DNA of 16,702 bases from positions 491 through 17,192 of the forward strand of contig DQEK01000011.1 in NCBI GenBank assembly GCA_003533545.1. The letters are read 5' to 3'. The position numbers and the translations under genes were made by a program. Every line of letters begins with the position of its first letter. Position 1 is the stretch's first letter. The notes beneath the pieces were generated by a model, which saw only the letters and a list, made by a program, of their open reading frames with translations, did no database searches and was not told where the DNA came from. Below, in pieces: positions 8,193-16,676 of the stretch. Origin of the DNA: Acidobacteriota bacterium (GTDB lineage: Bacteria > Acidobacteriota > Vicinamibacteria > Vicinamibacterales > UBA8438).

Positions 8193-10781
8193 ATGACCAC
8201 GGACCACGTAGCTCAACCGACATCGGCCGGGAAACCCTCCCTCAACCAAGCCCTCCAGGTCGCGCGGGACGCCTACCGCAAGGAGGTCCGATTAGCACGG
8301 GGAGGAGCCCGCGCGGCGTCTGCGTTCACTGGCCTTGTCGATGAACTATTAGCGCGAATGCACGGCGACGCCGCCGATCAGACTGACACTCCGGTTGCGT
8401 TGATCGCGGTCGGCGGCTACGGACGACAACATTTGTGTCTCCATTCTGATATCGATCTACTGGTCCTCTTCGACGGCTCAATTGACACGGCTGAGGAACG
8501 GTTCGTGAAGTCGTTACTTCATCCGCTCTGGGACCTTGGGTTCGAGGTCGGACAACAGGTGCGCCAACTCTCAGAGTTCACGCAGGCCGACACGGATAAC
8601 CCGGAGTTTCTGGTGTCCCTCGTTGATTCCCGCTTCTTGTCAGGAGATGAGGAGGTCTTTCGTCGTTTCGACACCCTGGTACACAGTCCACAATCGGTCT
8701 GGCGTCAACCCACCATCACGGCACTCTTGAGTCTGCTGTCTGACCGTCACCGACAATACAATGCCACAATCTACCAGCTTGAACCGGACATCAAGGAAGC
8801 CCCTGGCGCTCTACGGGACGTGGCTGCTATTCGATCGTTGGTCGCACTGATCCAGCCAGACGGCACCCGCAGCGTCCCAACGGCTTCGGGCCGACTCGAT
8901 GAGGCACTTGATGAGGCCGAGGAGTTCTTTCTACGAATCCGGTCTATCGTGCATCTGGAAAATGGACGCAACCTCAACGGCCTCAGCTTCGACCATCAGG
9001 AAGCGGTGGCGGAACGGTTCGGCTCACCCGGCGTAGCGGTGGGCAACAAGGTCGAGGCGCTAATGAGCGTCTATTTTCACCACGCCCGCATTGTCGGAAG
9101 AATCCTGGATTCAGCCCTGAGTCAAGCCGACCCATCGGCCTCCGTCCGACCGGAACCGGTCGGCGACAATCTCCGCCGAAGTGGCGAAGGCGTCAGTTTC
9201 GTCGACACCGTCAGGGCATCACTTCAACCGAAAACCTGGCTCGGTGTTTTTCAGGTGGCTATCGACAGCGACTGCCCGGTGTCTCCGGAAACCCTCGCAT
9301 TCATTGAACGACACGGTGACCGTTACACACCAGACGACTTTTTCCCGGGAACAACCGAGCGAGACCAATTCCTGCGCTTCCTGACGCCGAAACCTGGCTT
9401 GTACGAGCGGCTGTCAGAGATGCACGAGAACGGGTTGCTTGGACGAATGTTTCCGGAGTTTCGCAAGATCTACTGCCGAGTAATTCGCGACTTCTACCAC
9501 AAATACACCGTCGACGAACACACACTCCTGACGATCCGGAACCTGTCGACGTTGGCTGGGCCGGACTCCACAGCCCGTCAACGGTTCTCGAATATCCTCG
9601 GAGAACTGGATGAACCAGAGCTGATAGTGTTCGCCCTGTTGTTTCACGACGTGGGTAAATGGACAAACAAGAACCACGCGGAAGAAAGCGTACGAATGGT
9701 CAGCGCGCCGCTGCGACGTCTACGCATCGCCCCTGAGGCGATCCGGACCGTCGAGTTTTTGATCCGGCACCACCTGGAAATGTCAGTGGCCGCCTTCAGG
9801 CGAGATAGTGAGGACCCAGAAGTCGCTCGACAGTTCGCCCGTCTCGTCGGAACTGAAGACCGGCTCAAGATGCTATGTCTGCTAACCCTAGCGGACGTGC
9901 AAGCGGTAAGCCCTGAAACGTTGACGCCATGGAAGGAAGAATTGCTGTGGCGTCTGTACGTCGACACCTACAACCACCTGACGCTCGGATACGGCGACGA
10001 GGTGATTGCCACCGCCCGGTCGAACATGTCAGGCCTGCGCGCGCATCGGCCGCCGGAGATTTCTGAACACCAGGTTGCGGAGTTCCTCGAAGGATTGCCT
10101 CAGCGTTATCTGCGACTCGTCGAACCGCGAACGGTCTATGACCACATACTCTTATCACGCGACCTTGAGTCGGACGAACTGAGGACGACGCTCAAAAAGC
10201 ACGAGGATGTCTGGGAACTCAGCGTTGTAACAAAGGACCGACCAAGAATATTCTCGAATATCTGCGGTGTACTGTCCTATTTCGGCATGGACATCCTCCG
10301 CGGACAGGCCATGAGCAACAACCAGAACGTGGTGCTCGATCTGTTTCGGTTCGTAGATGCCGACCGCTTCCTCGCCCTCAACGAGACCGGGCAATCTGAG
10401 TTGACCAGACTATTGCAAGACGTGGCAACAGGGACCGCCGACCTGGCCTCTACGTTGAAGGGACGCGAAGAAGCTGGTCGCGTGAAACGCGACCGGATGC
10501 GGGTCCGGAGCCTAGTCCACTTTGACCACCACTACTCAGACCGCTACACCGTACTTGAGGTTAGTGCCGCTAATCAGTGGGGACTGCTCTATCGTATCAG
10601 TCGTGCAATTTCAGCATACAGCTGCGATATTGAGCTCGTATTGATATCAACTGAAGGCAACCGAGCGATTGACGTGTTTCATTTAACTCGCGACGGGGAA
10701 AAGCTCTCACTAAGTATGGAGGAGGATCTACGACGAGATCTCTCGCAGGTGATCAGTACGGCGGACGGGTCCCCCCATTGA
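8193..10781 (+). CDS. glnD: Bifunctional [PII protein] uridylyltransferase / uridylyl-removing enzyme
   Basis: At 862 residues this is full length for GlnD. It adds UMP to PII Tyr51 when glutamine is low and removes it when glutamine is high. All four parts are present in order. The nucleotidyltransferase domain has GGYGR and SDIDLL (about 74-93). A helical linker follows. The HD hydrolase domain has HTLLTIRNL, HDVGKW near 486 and RHH near 525. Two C-terminal glutamine-sensing ACT domains lie at about 675-720 and 784-845. Both catalytic motifs are intact, so both activities are expected. ATG 8193 has only GGAG two bases from the start, a cramped binding site, so expression may be low or the start slightly different. 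It probably has its own promoter in the long gap upstream; its target, PII, lies two genes upstream. Confidence 0.96.
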   Translation: MTTDHVAQPTSAGKPSLNQALQVARDAYRKEVRLARGGARAASAFTGLVDELLARMHGDAADQTDTPVALIAVGGYGRQHLCLHSDIDLLVLFDGSIDTAEERFVKSLLHPLWDLGFEVGQQVRQLSEFTQADTDNPEFLVSLVDSRFLSGDEEVFRRFDTLVHSPQSVWRQPTITALLSLLSDRHRQYNATIYQLEPDIKEAPGALRDVAAIRSLVALIQPDGTRSVPTASGRLDEALDEAEEFFLRIRSIVHLENGRNLNGLSFDHQEAVAERFGSPGVAVGNKVEALMSVYFHHARIVGRILDSALSQADPSASVRPEPVGDNLRRSGEGVSFVDTVRASLQPKTWLGVFQVAIDSDCPVSPETLAFIERHGDRYTPDDFFPGTTERDQFLRFLTPKPGLYERLSEMHENGLLGRMFPEFRKIYCRVIRDFYHKYTVDEHTLLTIRNLSTLAGPDSTARQRFSNILGELDEPELIVFALLFHDVGKWTNKNHAEESVRMVSAPLRRLRIAPEAIRTVEFLIRHHLEMSVAAFRRDSEDPEVARQFARLVGTEDRLKMLCLLTLADVQAVSPETLTPWKEELLWRLYVDTYNHLTLGYGDEVIATARSNMSGLRAHRPPEISEHQVAEFLEGLPQRYLRLVEPRTVYDHILLSRDLESDELRTTLKKHEDVWELSVVTKDRPRIFSNICGVLSYFGMDILRGQAMSNNQNVVLDLFRFVDADRFLALNETGQSELTRLLQDVATGTADLASTLKGREEAGRVKRDRMRVRSLVHFDHHYSDRYTVLEVSAANQWGLLYRISRAISAYSCDIELVLISTEGNRAIDVFHLTRDGEKLSLSMEEDLRRDLSQVISTADGSPH

Positions 10782-10856
10782 GACAACCGACGGCAAACAC
10801 TCCACAACGAGATTTCTGAGACAAGCAAACACCACTGTAGAGGTATAGGGAGGAAC

Positions 10857-11873
10857 ATGAAAATGCCTAGTAAATTGGAGTACATCTGGCTGGACGGCTG
10901 CACGCCAACCCAGAAGCTTCGCTCGAAGACGCGTGTCGAAAAAGACTTTGGCGGCACGTTAGAAGAGTGCCCTATGTGGTCGTTCGACGGTAGTTCGACC
11001 GAACAGGCGGCCGGCGACGACTCCGACTGCTTACTGAAGCCGGTTGCGATTTTTCCGGACCCGGACCGCAAAGACGGCTACCTGGTCATGACCGAGGTGT
11101 TGAACGCGGACGGAACTCCCCACGCATCAAACGGTCGCGCTACGATCGATGATGATGATGACGACTTCTGGTTCGGATTCGAGCAGGAATACTTTCTATG
11201 GGACACGAACACTGACCTACCCCCTGGCTTTCCTCCTGGGGGCTATCCAGGACCCCAAGGACCGTACTACTGTTCTGTGGGTGCAAAAAACGCCTACGGT
11301 CGGCCCTGCGTCGACGAGCACCTCGACGCGTGCCTAGCCGCCGGGATCAACGTCGAAGGCATCAATGCCGAAGTGGCGTCAGGCCAATGGGAGTTTCAAG
11401 TCTTCGGTAAAGGTGCCAAGCGTGCCGGTGACGAGACCTGGGTCGCACGCTATATCCTAGAACGCACTGGAGAGAAGTACGACTACGCGATCGAGTTGCA
11501 TCCGAAGCCTCTCGGAGACACCGACTGGAACGGCTCAGGCATGCACGCTAATTTCTCCAACGGGTTGATGCGCAGTTGCGGCGAGGAAGAAACATTCAAC
11601 AAGATCTGCGAGGCCTTCAAGAAGCAAATTCCTCGGCATATCGAGGTCTACGGCGCTCACAACGAACTACGACTGACCGGTGCCCATGAAACCGAGCGAC
11701 TCGACTCGTTCAGCTACGGTCTGTCTGACCGCGGTGCATCGATTCGGATTCCTGTTGGAACGAAAGACAACGGCTGGAAAGGACGTCTTGAGGATCGTCG
11801 CCCCGCGTCGAACGCCGACCCTTACAAGGTCGCTTCGGCCATCATCAAGACAGTGAAGGAATCTGGCATCTAG
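10857..11873 (+). CDS. glnII: Glutamine synthetase, type II (eukaryote-like)
   Basis: The 338-residue protein condenses ammonia and glutamate to glutamine using ATP. The length and motifs are those of GSII, not the ~470-residue GSI. They include the beta-grasp segment MWSFDGSSTEQA, FGFEQEYF, GFPPGGYPGPQGPYYCSVGA, GINAEVASGQWEFQVFG, NGSGMHANFS and NELRLTGAHET...LDSFSYGLSDRGASIRIP. GSII lacks the adenylylation loop of GSI, so control by a GlnE adenylyltransferase is not expected. The gene follows glnD by 75 bases and has a strong binding site (GGGAGG, about 10848-10854); ATG 10863 two codons in is an alternative start. A run of six Asp codons precedes FWFGFEQEYF. It supplies the glutamine that GltBD uses, completing the GS-GOGAT cycle within the locus. 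Confidence 0.95.
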   Translation: MKMPSKLEYIWLDGCTPTQKLRSKTRVEKDFGGTLEECPMWSFDGSSTEQAAGDDSDCLLKPVAIFPDPDRKDGYLVMTEVLNADGTPHASNGRATIDDDDDDFWFGFEQEYFLWDTNTDLPPGFPPGGYPGPQGPYYCSVGAKNAYGRPCVDEHLDACLAAGINVEGINAEVASGQWEFQVFGKGAKRAGDETWVARYILERTGEKYDYAIELHPKPLGDTDWNGSGMHANFSNGLMRSCGEEETFNKICEAFKKQIPRHIEVYGAHNELRLTGAHETERLDSFSYGLSDRGASIRIPVGTKDNGWKGRLEDRRPASNADPYKVASAIIKTVKESGI

Positions 11874-11901
11874 GCGAACAGCGGCCCTGATGAGCAAGGC
11901 G

Positions 11902-11946
11902 CGAGTAGGCCCTCTCAAGAGTCATGGAGGGCCTGCTCGGTTTCTT
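11902..11946 (+). terminator. Rho-independent terminator after the glutamine synthetase gene
   Basis: GAGTAGGCCCTC (11903-11914) pairs with GAGGGCCTGCTC (11927-11938) through one T-G wobble. A further C-G pair (11902/11939) makes 13 bp around a 12-base loop. GGTTTCTT follows. It lies 29 bases past the stop codon and closes the nitrogen-assimilation region. The rest of the gap to 12019 shows nothing else. Confidence 0.85.
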
Positions 11947-12018
11947 GTGCGTCGAAAAGAAGTCGAACCAGAAACACGGAACGCGCCTGGTCTATATCGG
12001 TCCGACCTGCTACTTGCC

Positions 12019-13005
12019 CTAGGAATGCCCCAGTACTCGGTGCGGAACGTAGCACTCTTCGAGAAATTTGCACTCGTCGTCGTCTAGCGCGATGTCGAGT
12101 GCGACTACGAGTTGATCGAGCTGTTCAAGTTTCGACACACCGACGATCGGTGCGGTAACAGCCTCCTGCCTTACGAGCCAGGCGAGAGCGATCTGGGCCG
12201 GCGTCACCGCGCGGCGCCCAGCGAGCGCCTTGACTCGGTCGACAATGTCGAAGTCGCTCTCTGTGAAATAAAGCTGCCGTGCGAAGTCGTCACTCTTGTC
12301 GCGGTTGGTCATCTCGCCCACCTCAGTGGGCCGTTTCCGCGTGCCAGCCAGGAAGCCGCGGGCCAGGGGACTCCAAGGAATGACACCGACGCCCTCCGTC
12401 CGACACAACGGCAGCATCTCGCGCTCTTCCTCACGATAGACGAGGTTGTAGTGGTTCTGCATCGTCACGAAGCGGGCCCACCCGTGTCGATCGGCGGTAT
12501 ACAACGCCCTAGCGAACTGCCAGGCGTACATGCTAGAGGCACCCAAGTACCGCACCTTCCCCGCGCGCACAAGGTCGTTCAGTGCGTCAAGAGTCTCTTC
12601 AAGAGGAGTATCCGAATCGAAGCGGTGGATCTGATAGAGGTCCACATGGTCCATTCCGAGTCGGCGCAGTGAACCATCGATGGCCTCAAAAAGGTGCTTC
12701 CGAGACAAACCGCGATCGTTCGGTCCCTCGCCGAGCGGAAAATAAACTTTGGTAGCGATGACGACTTGGTCGCGACGAGTCATGTCTCGGACGGCGCGGC
12801 CGAGAACCTCCTCGCTCACTCCGACCGAGTACATATCCGCGGTATCAAAAAAATTTATGCCGTGGTCCAGAGCGCGTTTGAAAAAGCGTCGCCCGTCCTC
12901 TTCCGGTAGCACCCAGTCGCGCCAACTCGGCGACCCGTACGTCATCATCCCCAGACACAGTCGTGAGACTTTGAGACCGGTGCCTCCAAGTGAAACGTAG
13001 TTCAT
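12019..13005 (-). CDS. yajO: Aldo/keto reductase, YajO-like
   Basis: This 328-residue NADPH-dependent oxidoreductase of the aldo-keto reductase TIM-barrel family carries the full catalytic tetrad: Asp54 (FFDTADMYS), Tyr59, Lys86 (VIATKVYF) and His127 (DLYQIHRFD). Segments such as MNYVSLGGTGLKVSRLCLGM, LGASSMYAWQFARAL, NHYNLVYREEEREMLPLC and VIPWSPLARG resemble E. coli YajO, which has been linked to deoxyxylulose/thiamine-precursor metabolism. The true substrate here is unknown. The C-terminal cofactor segment IVGVSKLEQLDQL is present. I see no Shine-Dalgarno before the ATG. It begins 35 bases after the SEC-C gene on the same strand, so the two probably share a transcript. It has no apparent link to nitrogen metabolism. 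Confidence 0.92.
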   Translation of the reverse strand: MNYVSLGGTGLKVSRLCLGMMTYGSPSWRDWVLPEEDGRRFFKRALDHGINFFDTADMYSVGVSEEVLGRAVRDMTRRDQVVIATKVYFPLGEGPNDRGLSRKHLFEAIDGSLRRLGMDHVDLYQIHRFDSDTPLEETLDALNDLVRAGKVRYLGASSMYAWQFARALYTADRHGWARFVTMQNHYNLVYREEEREMLPLCRTEGVGVIPWSPLARGFLAGTRKRPTEVGEMTNRDKSDDFARQLYFTESDFDIVDRVKALAGRRAVTPAQIALAWLVRQEAVTAPIVGVSKLEQLDQLVVALDIALDDDECKFLEECYVPHRVLGHS

Positions 13006-13040
13006 AGAGAATCGGAAGCCAGGCGCTGGGCGGTGACTCG

Positions 13041-13283
13041 CTAGTGGCAGTGTCCGTGCTCAATGGACCAAATCTGCCCGGGTGGGCAATTCGCGTCGCC
13101 GATCACCGGGGTCGACACGTTAAAGCTCATCAACAACGCGGCCAGCGCGGCAAGGCCCACGCCAACGATCACAACCCAGACCACTGGACTCACCGCGTGT
13201 TCCTTGCGCTCGCAACACTGTTTGTATTTCTTGCCGCTACCACAGGGACAGGAATCGTTACGCCCTACTTTGCCACCGCCCAC
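13041..13283 (-). CDS. Small SEC-C zinc-motif protein with one transmembrane helix
   Basis: The 80-residue protein starts with GTG and has an excellent Shine-Dalgarno (AGGAGGAGG, complement of 13291-13299) seven bases upstream, which makes it a real gene despite its size. Residues 7-24 form a SEC-C motif, [18 protein letters not shown], with C-X-C-X8-CC (Cys12, 14, 23, 24), the zinc-binding signature at the C-terminus of SecA. Residues 32-53 form one hydrophobic helix. The tail (54-80) ends in a Cys/His-rich piece, [15 protein letters not shown]. The SEC-C part would lie in the cytoplasm and the tail outside it if the positive-inside rule holds. SEC-C in SecA contacts SecB and ribosomes; the role here is unknown. 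It is upstream of the aldo/keto reductase gene. Confidence 0.85.
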   Translation of the reverse strand: MGGGKVGRNDSCPCGSGKKYKQCCERKEHAVSPVVWVVIVGVGLAALAALLMSFNVSTPVIGDANCPPGQIWSIEHGHCH

Positions 13284-13599
13284 CGCGTGACCTCCTCCTA
13301 TTCGACTGCCTGGCGCCGCAGTCTCAACCCCAAACCTCGCCTAGGGAAGAGAGAGACCGACCGGAGCCTCACCACCGCTCGAAAACAGTTCCCAAAAAGA
13401 GCCAGTATACTTCACGGAGATGGAGTCACCGTCCCACGACGACCGCCCGTCAGCGACCATGATTAACGACGCGCAGCGCCCTTGGTCCCCTTGGTTTCTT
13501 CCCCGGCTCCGTCGCAGGAGCACCTACACTCATTAACCTCGGAACGTTGAGCAATTTTCCCAACCAGAGCCTGTCCTGTAACTTCGACCGTGTGTTCCA
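13284..13599. other. 316-base divergent intergenic region
   Basis: It separates the - strand SEC-C gene from the + strand DUF5752-like gene and must hold promoters for both. Visible items are the SEC-C Shine-Dalgarno (13291-13299), a palindromic AGTATACT at 13404-13411 that could act as a -10 box on either strand but lacks a well-spaced -35, and a direct repeat CCTTGGT at 13480-13486 and 13489-13495. Short reading frames inside it look random. Confidence 0.5.
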
Positions 13600-14256
13600 A
13601 TGACGAATCAAACATCATTCATCTTCGACACCGAACTGCATCTCGTCGTGCTGACCGGCGTCAGCGTGACTACGCTGGTAGGTTTACGCGCCGAATTGCA
13701 CAACGTGCCCACCTCGTCAATTTTTTTGCACACGCATCGCGAGTATCTGGCCCACGATTTCCAACGCTCGAATCACGCTAATGATTTTGCTCGTTGGGTT
13801 TCGACCGCCCTCCACGAAGAAGCGCTCGCCGAGAAGCTGGCAGCCATCGATCTGCTTGCTTTCACGACCATGGAGAGCCTTCGAGAGGCCTTGATAAACA
13901 CAGTCGACGAGTACCTCAGTGCACTGGACCGACCGAGCCCGGAATGCCGCGCCGAAGAGGCCTTCCACTTCTGTCAGTCACGTAATTTTGTGCTTCCCAC
14001 TGGCCTAGTCGCGAAAAGCGTCAATGACTTCTTCGAGAAAATGAAAAAGTTGTCGAGCGCGTCACTTTACTTCCACTTCTTCGAGGCCCGACTACGACTG
14101 GGACACCGAACCAACGACTTCTCTCGCTGGCTCGCAGATCAGGGGCGAAGGGATCTTGCCGACGCCATCGACGGGCTAAATCCATACACTCGCACACTCG
14201 ACGAGCTACGTGAGGACATCGTGCAAATCGGCATCGGAGCCCAGGGGAAGGCATGA
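13600..14256 (+). CDS. DUF5752-like protein made of two tandem copies of one unit
   Basis: The 218-residue protein is soluble, with no signal or membrane helix. It is an internal duplication. Residues about 6-105 (SFIFDTELHLVVLTG, SSIFLHTHREYL, NDFARWV) align with about 121-213 (AFHFCQSRNFVLPTG, ASLYFHFFEARLRL, NDFSRWL). Each half ends in a helical stretch (MESLREALINTV against LDELREDIVQI). I recall proteins of this kind, DUF5752, next to TreT-type glycosyltransferases; the family name is from memory. The stop overlaps the start of treT by four bases (ATGA), so translation is coupled and the two probably act together. No clear Shine-Dalgarno precedes ATG 13600. The molecular function is unknown; an accessory or regulatory partner of TreT is an inference from context. 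Confidence 0.8.
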   Translation: MTNQTSFIFDTELHLVVLTGVSVTTLVGLRAELHNVPTSSIFLHTHREYLAHDFQRSNHANDFARWVSTALHEEALAEKLAAIDLLAFTTMESLREALINTVDEYLSALDRPSPECRAEEAFHFCQSRNFVLPTGLVAKSVNDFFEKMKKLSSASLYFHFFEARLRLGHRTNDFSRWLADQGRRDLADAIDGLNPYTRTLDELREDIVQIGIGAQGKA

Positions 14257-15488
14257 AAGAACATGTTGAGGACTACCGGCCGATTGTCGGGGCACAGGTA
14301 ATCGACGAGCTGCTGCTACTTGCTGACCGCGTGCGTCACCGCAGTCTACAACACATTAATTCCACTTCTGTTGGGGGTGGGGTCGCAGAGATTCTGAGTC
14401 GCATGGTCCCACTCCTTCGGGACCTCGGGATTGATACCCGATGGGACGTTATCAAGGGCAATCAGGCTTTCTTCGCGGTAACGAAAGCGTTTCACAACGC
14501 TTTGCACGGTGGGGACGAAACTATCAACAAGGAGATGATCCAGGTTTTCCGCGATACCACCGAAATAAACCTGCAGGATTTCGACACGTTTGGCGACGTG
14601 GTCATGGTGCACGATCCCCAACCGGTCGGTCTAATCACACGAAGATCCGTGGTAGGCGGACGATGGCTTTGGCGGTGTCATATCGACATATCGACACCCG
14701 ATCCTCGAATCTGGGAATTTCTCCGACAATTCGTTTCGCAGTACGACGGCTCGGTTTTCTCGATGCCTGATTTCGCCCAGCGGTTGTCGATACCACAATT
14801 CATGGTTCCGCCGTCAATCGACCCGCTGTCAGAAAAGAACCGGGAGCTTTCTGACGCTGAGGTGCAAGCGGTGGTGGAGCGTTACGAACTGGATCCAGAG
14901 CGCCCGATCCTCACTCAGATCTCGCGTTTCGACCGGCTTAAAGACCCGCTTGGAGTAATACAGGCCTACCGACTCGTCCGACGGCATCACGACTGCCAAT
15001 TGCTCCTCGCGGGCGGGGGCGCCACTGACGATCCGGAAGGGCAAGAGGTATTACAAGAGGTCAGAGAAGCGGCCGGAGACGACCAGGATATTCACGTGCT
15101 CGAGTTACCTCCGTTTAGCGATTTCGACATCAACGCTCTCGTGCGAGGGTCCACGGTCGTGATACAGAAATCGATCAAGGAAGGATTCGGGCTAACCGTG
15201 GCGGAAGCGCTCTGGAAGCGCAAACCGGTAATCGGGGGAGCGGTCGGTGGTATCAAGCTGCAGTTGTTGAACGGAGTGACCGGTTTCTTGGTCCATTCGC
15301 CAGAAGGGGCGGCCAATCGCATCACCGAACTCCTGGCGAACCGCGAGCTGCGACAGGCGATTGGCGATGCCGGTCATCGCTATGTAAGGGACAACTTCCT
15401 CACGACTCGCCACATCCGCGACTATCTGCTGCTAATGCTCGCGATAGAAAACAAGGACACAGATCTTTCGTTGCTGACAAAGCCGTGA
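14253..15488 (+). CDS. treT: Trehalose synthase-like glycosyltransferase (TreT family, GT4)
   Basis: The 411-residue GT-B fold enzyme probably joins NDP-glucose and glucose into trehalose, a compatible solute. The N-terminal half has the TreT-like INSTSVGGGVAEIL and VMVHDPQPVGL with RCHIDIS. The C-terminal donor-binding half has ISRFDRLKDPLGVIQAY and the GT4 E-X7-E motif in KEGFGLTVAEALW, followed by PVIGGAVGGI. It starts inside the stop of the DUF5752-like gene (ATGA overlap) and is translated with it. The gene ends 48 bases before the convergent oxidoreductase. The fold and GT4 membership are certain; the trehalose product is the likely one, but related enzymes make other glucosides, such as phosphorylase or glucosylglycerate products. 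Confidence 0.82.
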   Translation: MKEHVEDYRPIVGAQVIDELLLLADRVRHRSLQHINSTSVGGGVAEILSRMVPLLRDLGIDTRWDVIKGNQAFFAVTKAFHNALHGGDETINKEMIQVFRDTTEINLQDFDTFGDVVMVHDPQPVGLITRRSVVGGRWLWRCHIDISTPDPRIWEFLRQFVSQYDGSVFSMPDFAQRLSIPQFMVPPSIDPLSEKNRELSDAEVQAVVERYELDPERPILTQISRFDRLKDPLGVIQAYRLVRRHHDCQLLLAGGGATDDPEGQEVLQEVREAAGDDQDIHVLELPPFSDFDINALVRGSTVVIQKSIKEGFGLTVAEALWKRKPVIGGAVGGIKLQLLNGVTGFLVHSPEGAANRITELLANRELRQAIGDAGHRYVRDNFLTTRHIRDYLLLMLAIENKDTDLSLLTKP

Positions 15489-15536
15489 AAATCAGCCCCG
15501 TTTGATTGTGGACCTCGCTCGTGTCACGGCCGGTCT

Positions 15537-16535
15537 TCACGCGACCACCAGTAACAATTTTCCGACGTGGACGCTTGACTCCATGACACGATGGGCTTGG
15601 GCCGCCTCAGACAGCGACCATCGCTGGTGGATGATGGGCCGGACGCGGCCGGACTCAACGAGCGGCCAAACCTTTTTCCGGACCGCGGACGCCACCGCTC
15701 CCTTCTGTTCGACCGTCCGAGCACGTAGTGTCGTCCCGGTAACAACAAGTCGACGCCGCATCAACATCGATAGGTCGAACTCGGCCCGTGTCCCACCCAT
15801 CAGAGCGATGATGACAAGTCGACCATCCAGTTTCAGAACCGACAAGTTCCGTTGCAGATAGTCGCCACCGATCATATCGAGGACGACATCGACACCGACC
15901 CCGGACTCCGCACGCAACGCCTCCACGAAATCGACTTCCCGGTAGTTGAACGCTCGCGTGGCACCGAGCGCCTCACATGCCGCGCACTTCTCGGCAGAAC
16001 CGGCGGTCACGTAGACTTTCGACCCAAGCTCGCAGGCCAGTTGAATCGCCATCGTCCCGATGCCACTCGAGCCGCCATGTACGAGCAACGTTTCCCCGGC
16101 CGAGAGTGCCCCTCGTTCGAAGACGTTGGTCCAAACCGTCATCGCCACTTCAGGTAAAGCGGCAGCATCAACCAGTGCAACGCCGGGTGGCACGGGCAGG
16201 CATTGTGGGGCAGGGGCCACGCAAAACTCTGCGTAACCACCGCCGGCAAGCAGCGCGCAGACCAGGTCGCCCTCGCACCACCCCAACACACCGTTCCCCA
16301 CAGCCGCAACGGTTCCGGAAACTTCGAGTCCCAAGAGATCTGACGCCCCAGGCGGGGGTGGGTACTCACCTCGACGCTGCATACAGTCGGCCCGATTCAC
16401 CCCGCTGGCCGCGACCTGTATCAACAGTTCGCCGTCGCCAACCGCCGGCACCGGCCGCTCACCGAGTGTCAACACCTCCGGTCCACCTGGCGCAGCAATC
16501 TCAACTACTCGCATCGTGCTCGGAAGGTCTGTCAT
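15537..16535 (-). CDS. NAD(P)H:quinone oxidoreductase, PIG3-like, MDR family
   Basis: The 332-residue protein is a medium-chain dehydrogenase/reductase without structural zinc cysteines. It has the N-terminal catalytic fold (GVNRADCMQRRGEYPPPPGASDLLGLEVSG), the PIG3-type AALPEVAMTVWTNVF, the cofactor-binding GGSSGIG at 154-160 with GSKVYVTAGS, and a terminal SVHVGKLLL. Relatives reduce quinones with NADPH in the cytosol; the physiological substrate here is unknown. I kept ATG 16535, preceded by a weak GAGA-type site; ATG 16514 (residue 8, MRVVEIAAPGG) is also plausible as many relatives start there. It stands alone on the - strand, convergent with treT, and has no visible functional link to it. 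Confidence 0.92.
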   Translation of the reverse strand: MTDLPSTMRVVEIAAPGGPEVLTLGERPVPAVGDGELLIQVAASGVNRADCMQRRGEYPPPPGASDLLGLEVSGTVAAVGNGVLGWCEGDLVCALLAGGGYAEFCVAPAPQCLPVPPGVALVDAAALPEVAMTVWTNVFERGALSAGETLLVHGGSSGIGTMAIQLACELGSKVYVTAGSAEKCAACEALGATRAFNYREVDFVEALRAESGVGVDVVLDMIGGDYLQRNLSVLKLDGRLVIIALMGGTRAEFDLSMLMRRRLVVTGTTLRARTVEQKGAVASAVRKKVWPLVESGRVRPIIHQRWSLSEAAQAHRVMESSVHVGKLLLVVA

Positions 16536-16634
16536 CAGTCTCGATCTCTCGCTCGCCAGGATCTAGACGCGACGGCGGACGCCGTTGTCGCGAACCCGTG
16601 TGGCGCTTGAGACCAGCTGGGGCCTCACCCCTAG

Positions 16635-16640
16635 TATAAT
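16635..16640 (+). promoter_or_regulatory. Perfect TATAAT -10 box near the right end
   Basis: TATAAT lies 36 bases before an ATG at 16677, giving a start near 16647 and a ~30-base leader. The nearest -35-like sequence, TTGAGA (16607-16612), is 22 bases upstream, too far for a normal spacer, so the promoter is only possible. Confidence 0.35.
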
Positions 16641-16676
16641 TGTCTGACCCCGAGAGGCCCGCGGTGGGTTCCACTC

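Noticed and set aside
12112..12672. 186-codon + strand frame opposite the aldo/keto reductase
   Set aside because: It is antisense to a gene with a full catalytic tetrad and shows no domain of its own.
15977..16639. 220-codon + strand frame opposite the quinone oxidoreductase
   Set aside because: Its translation is an Arg/Pro/Ser-rich low-information string, typical of a shadow frame, while the - strand protein is clearly conserved.
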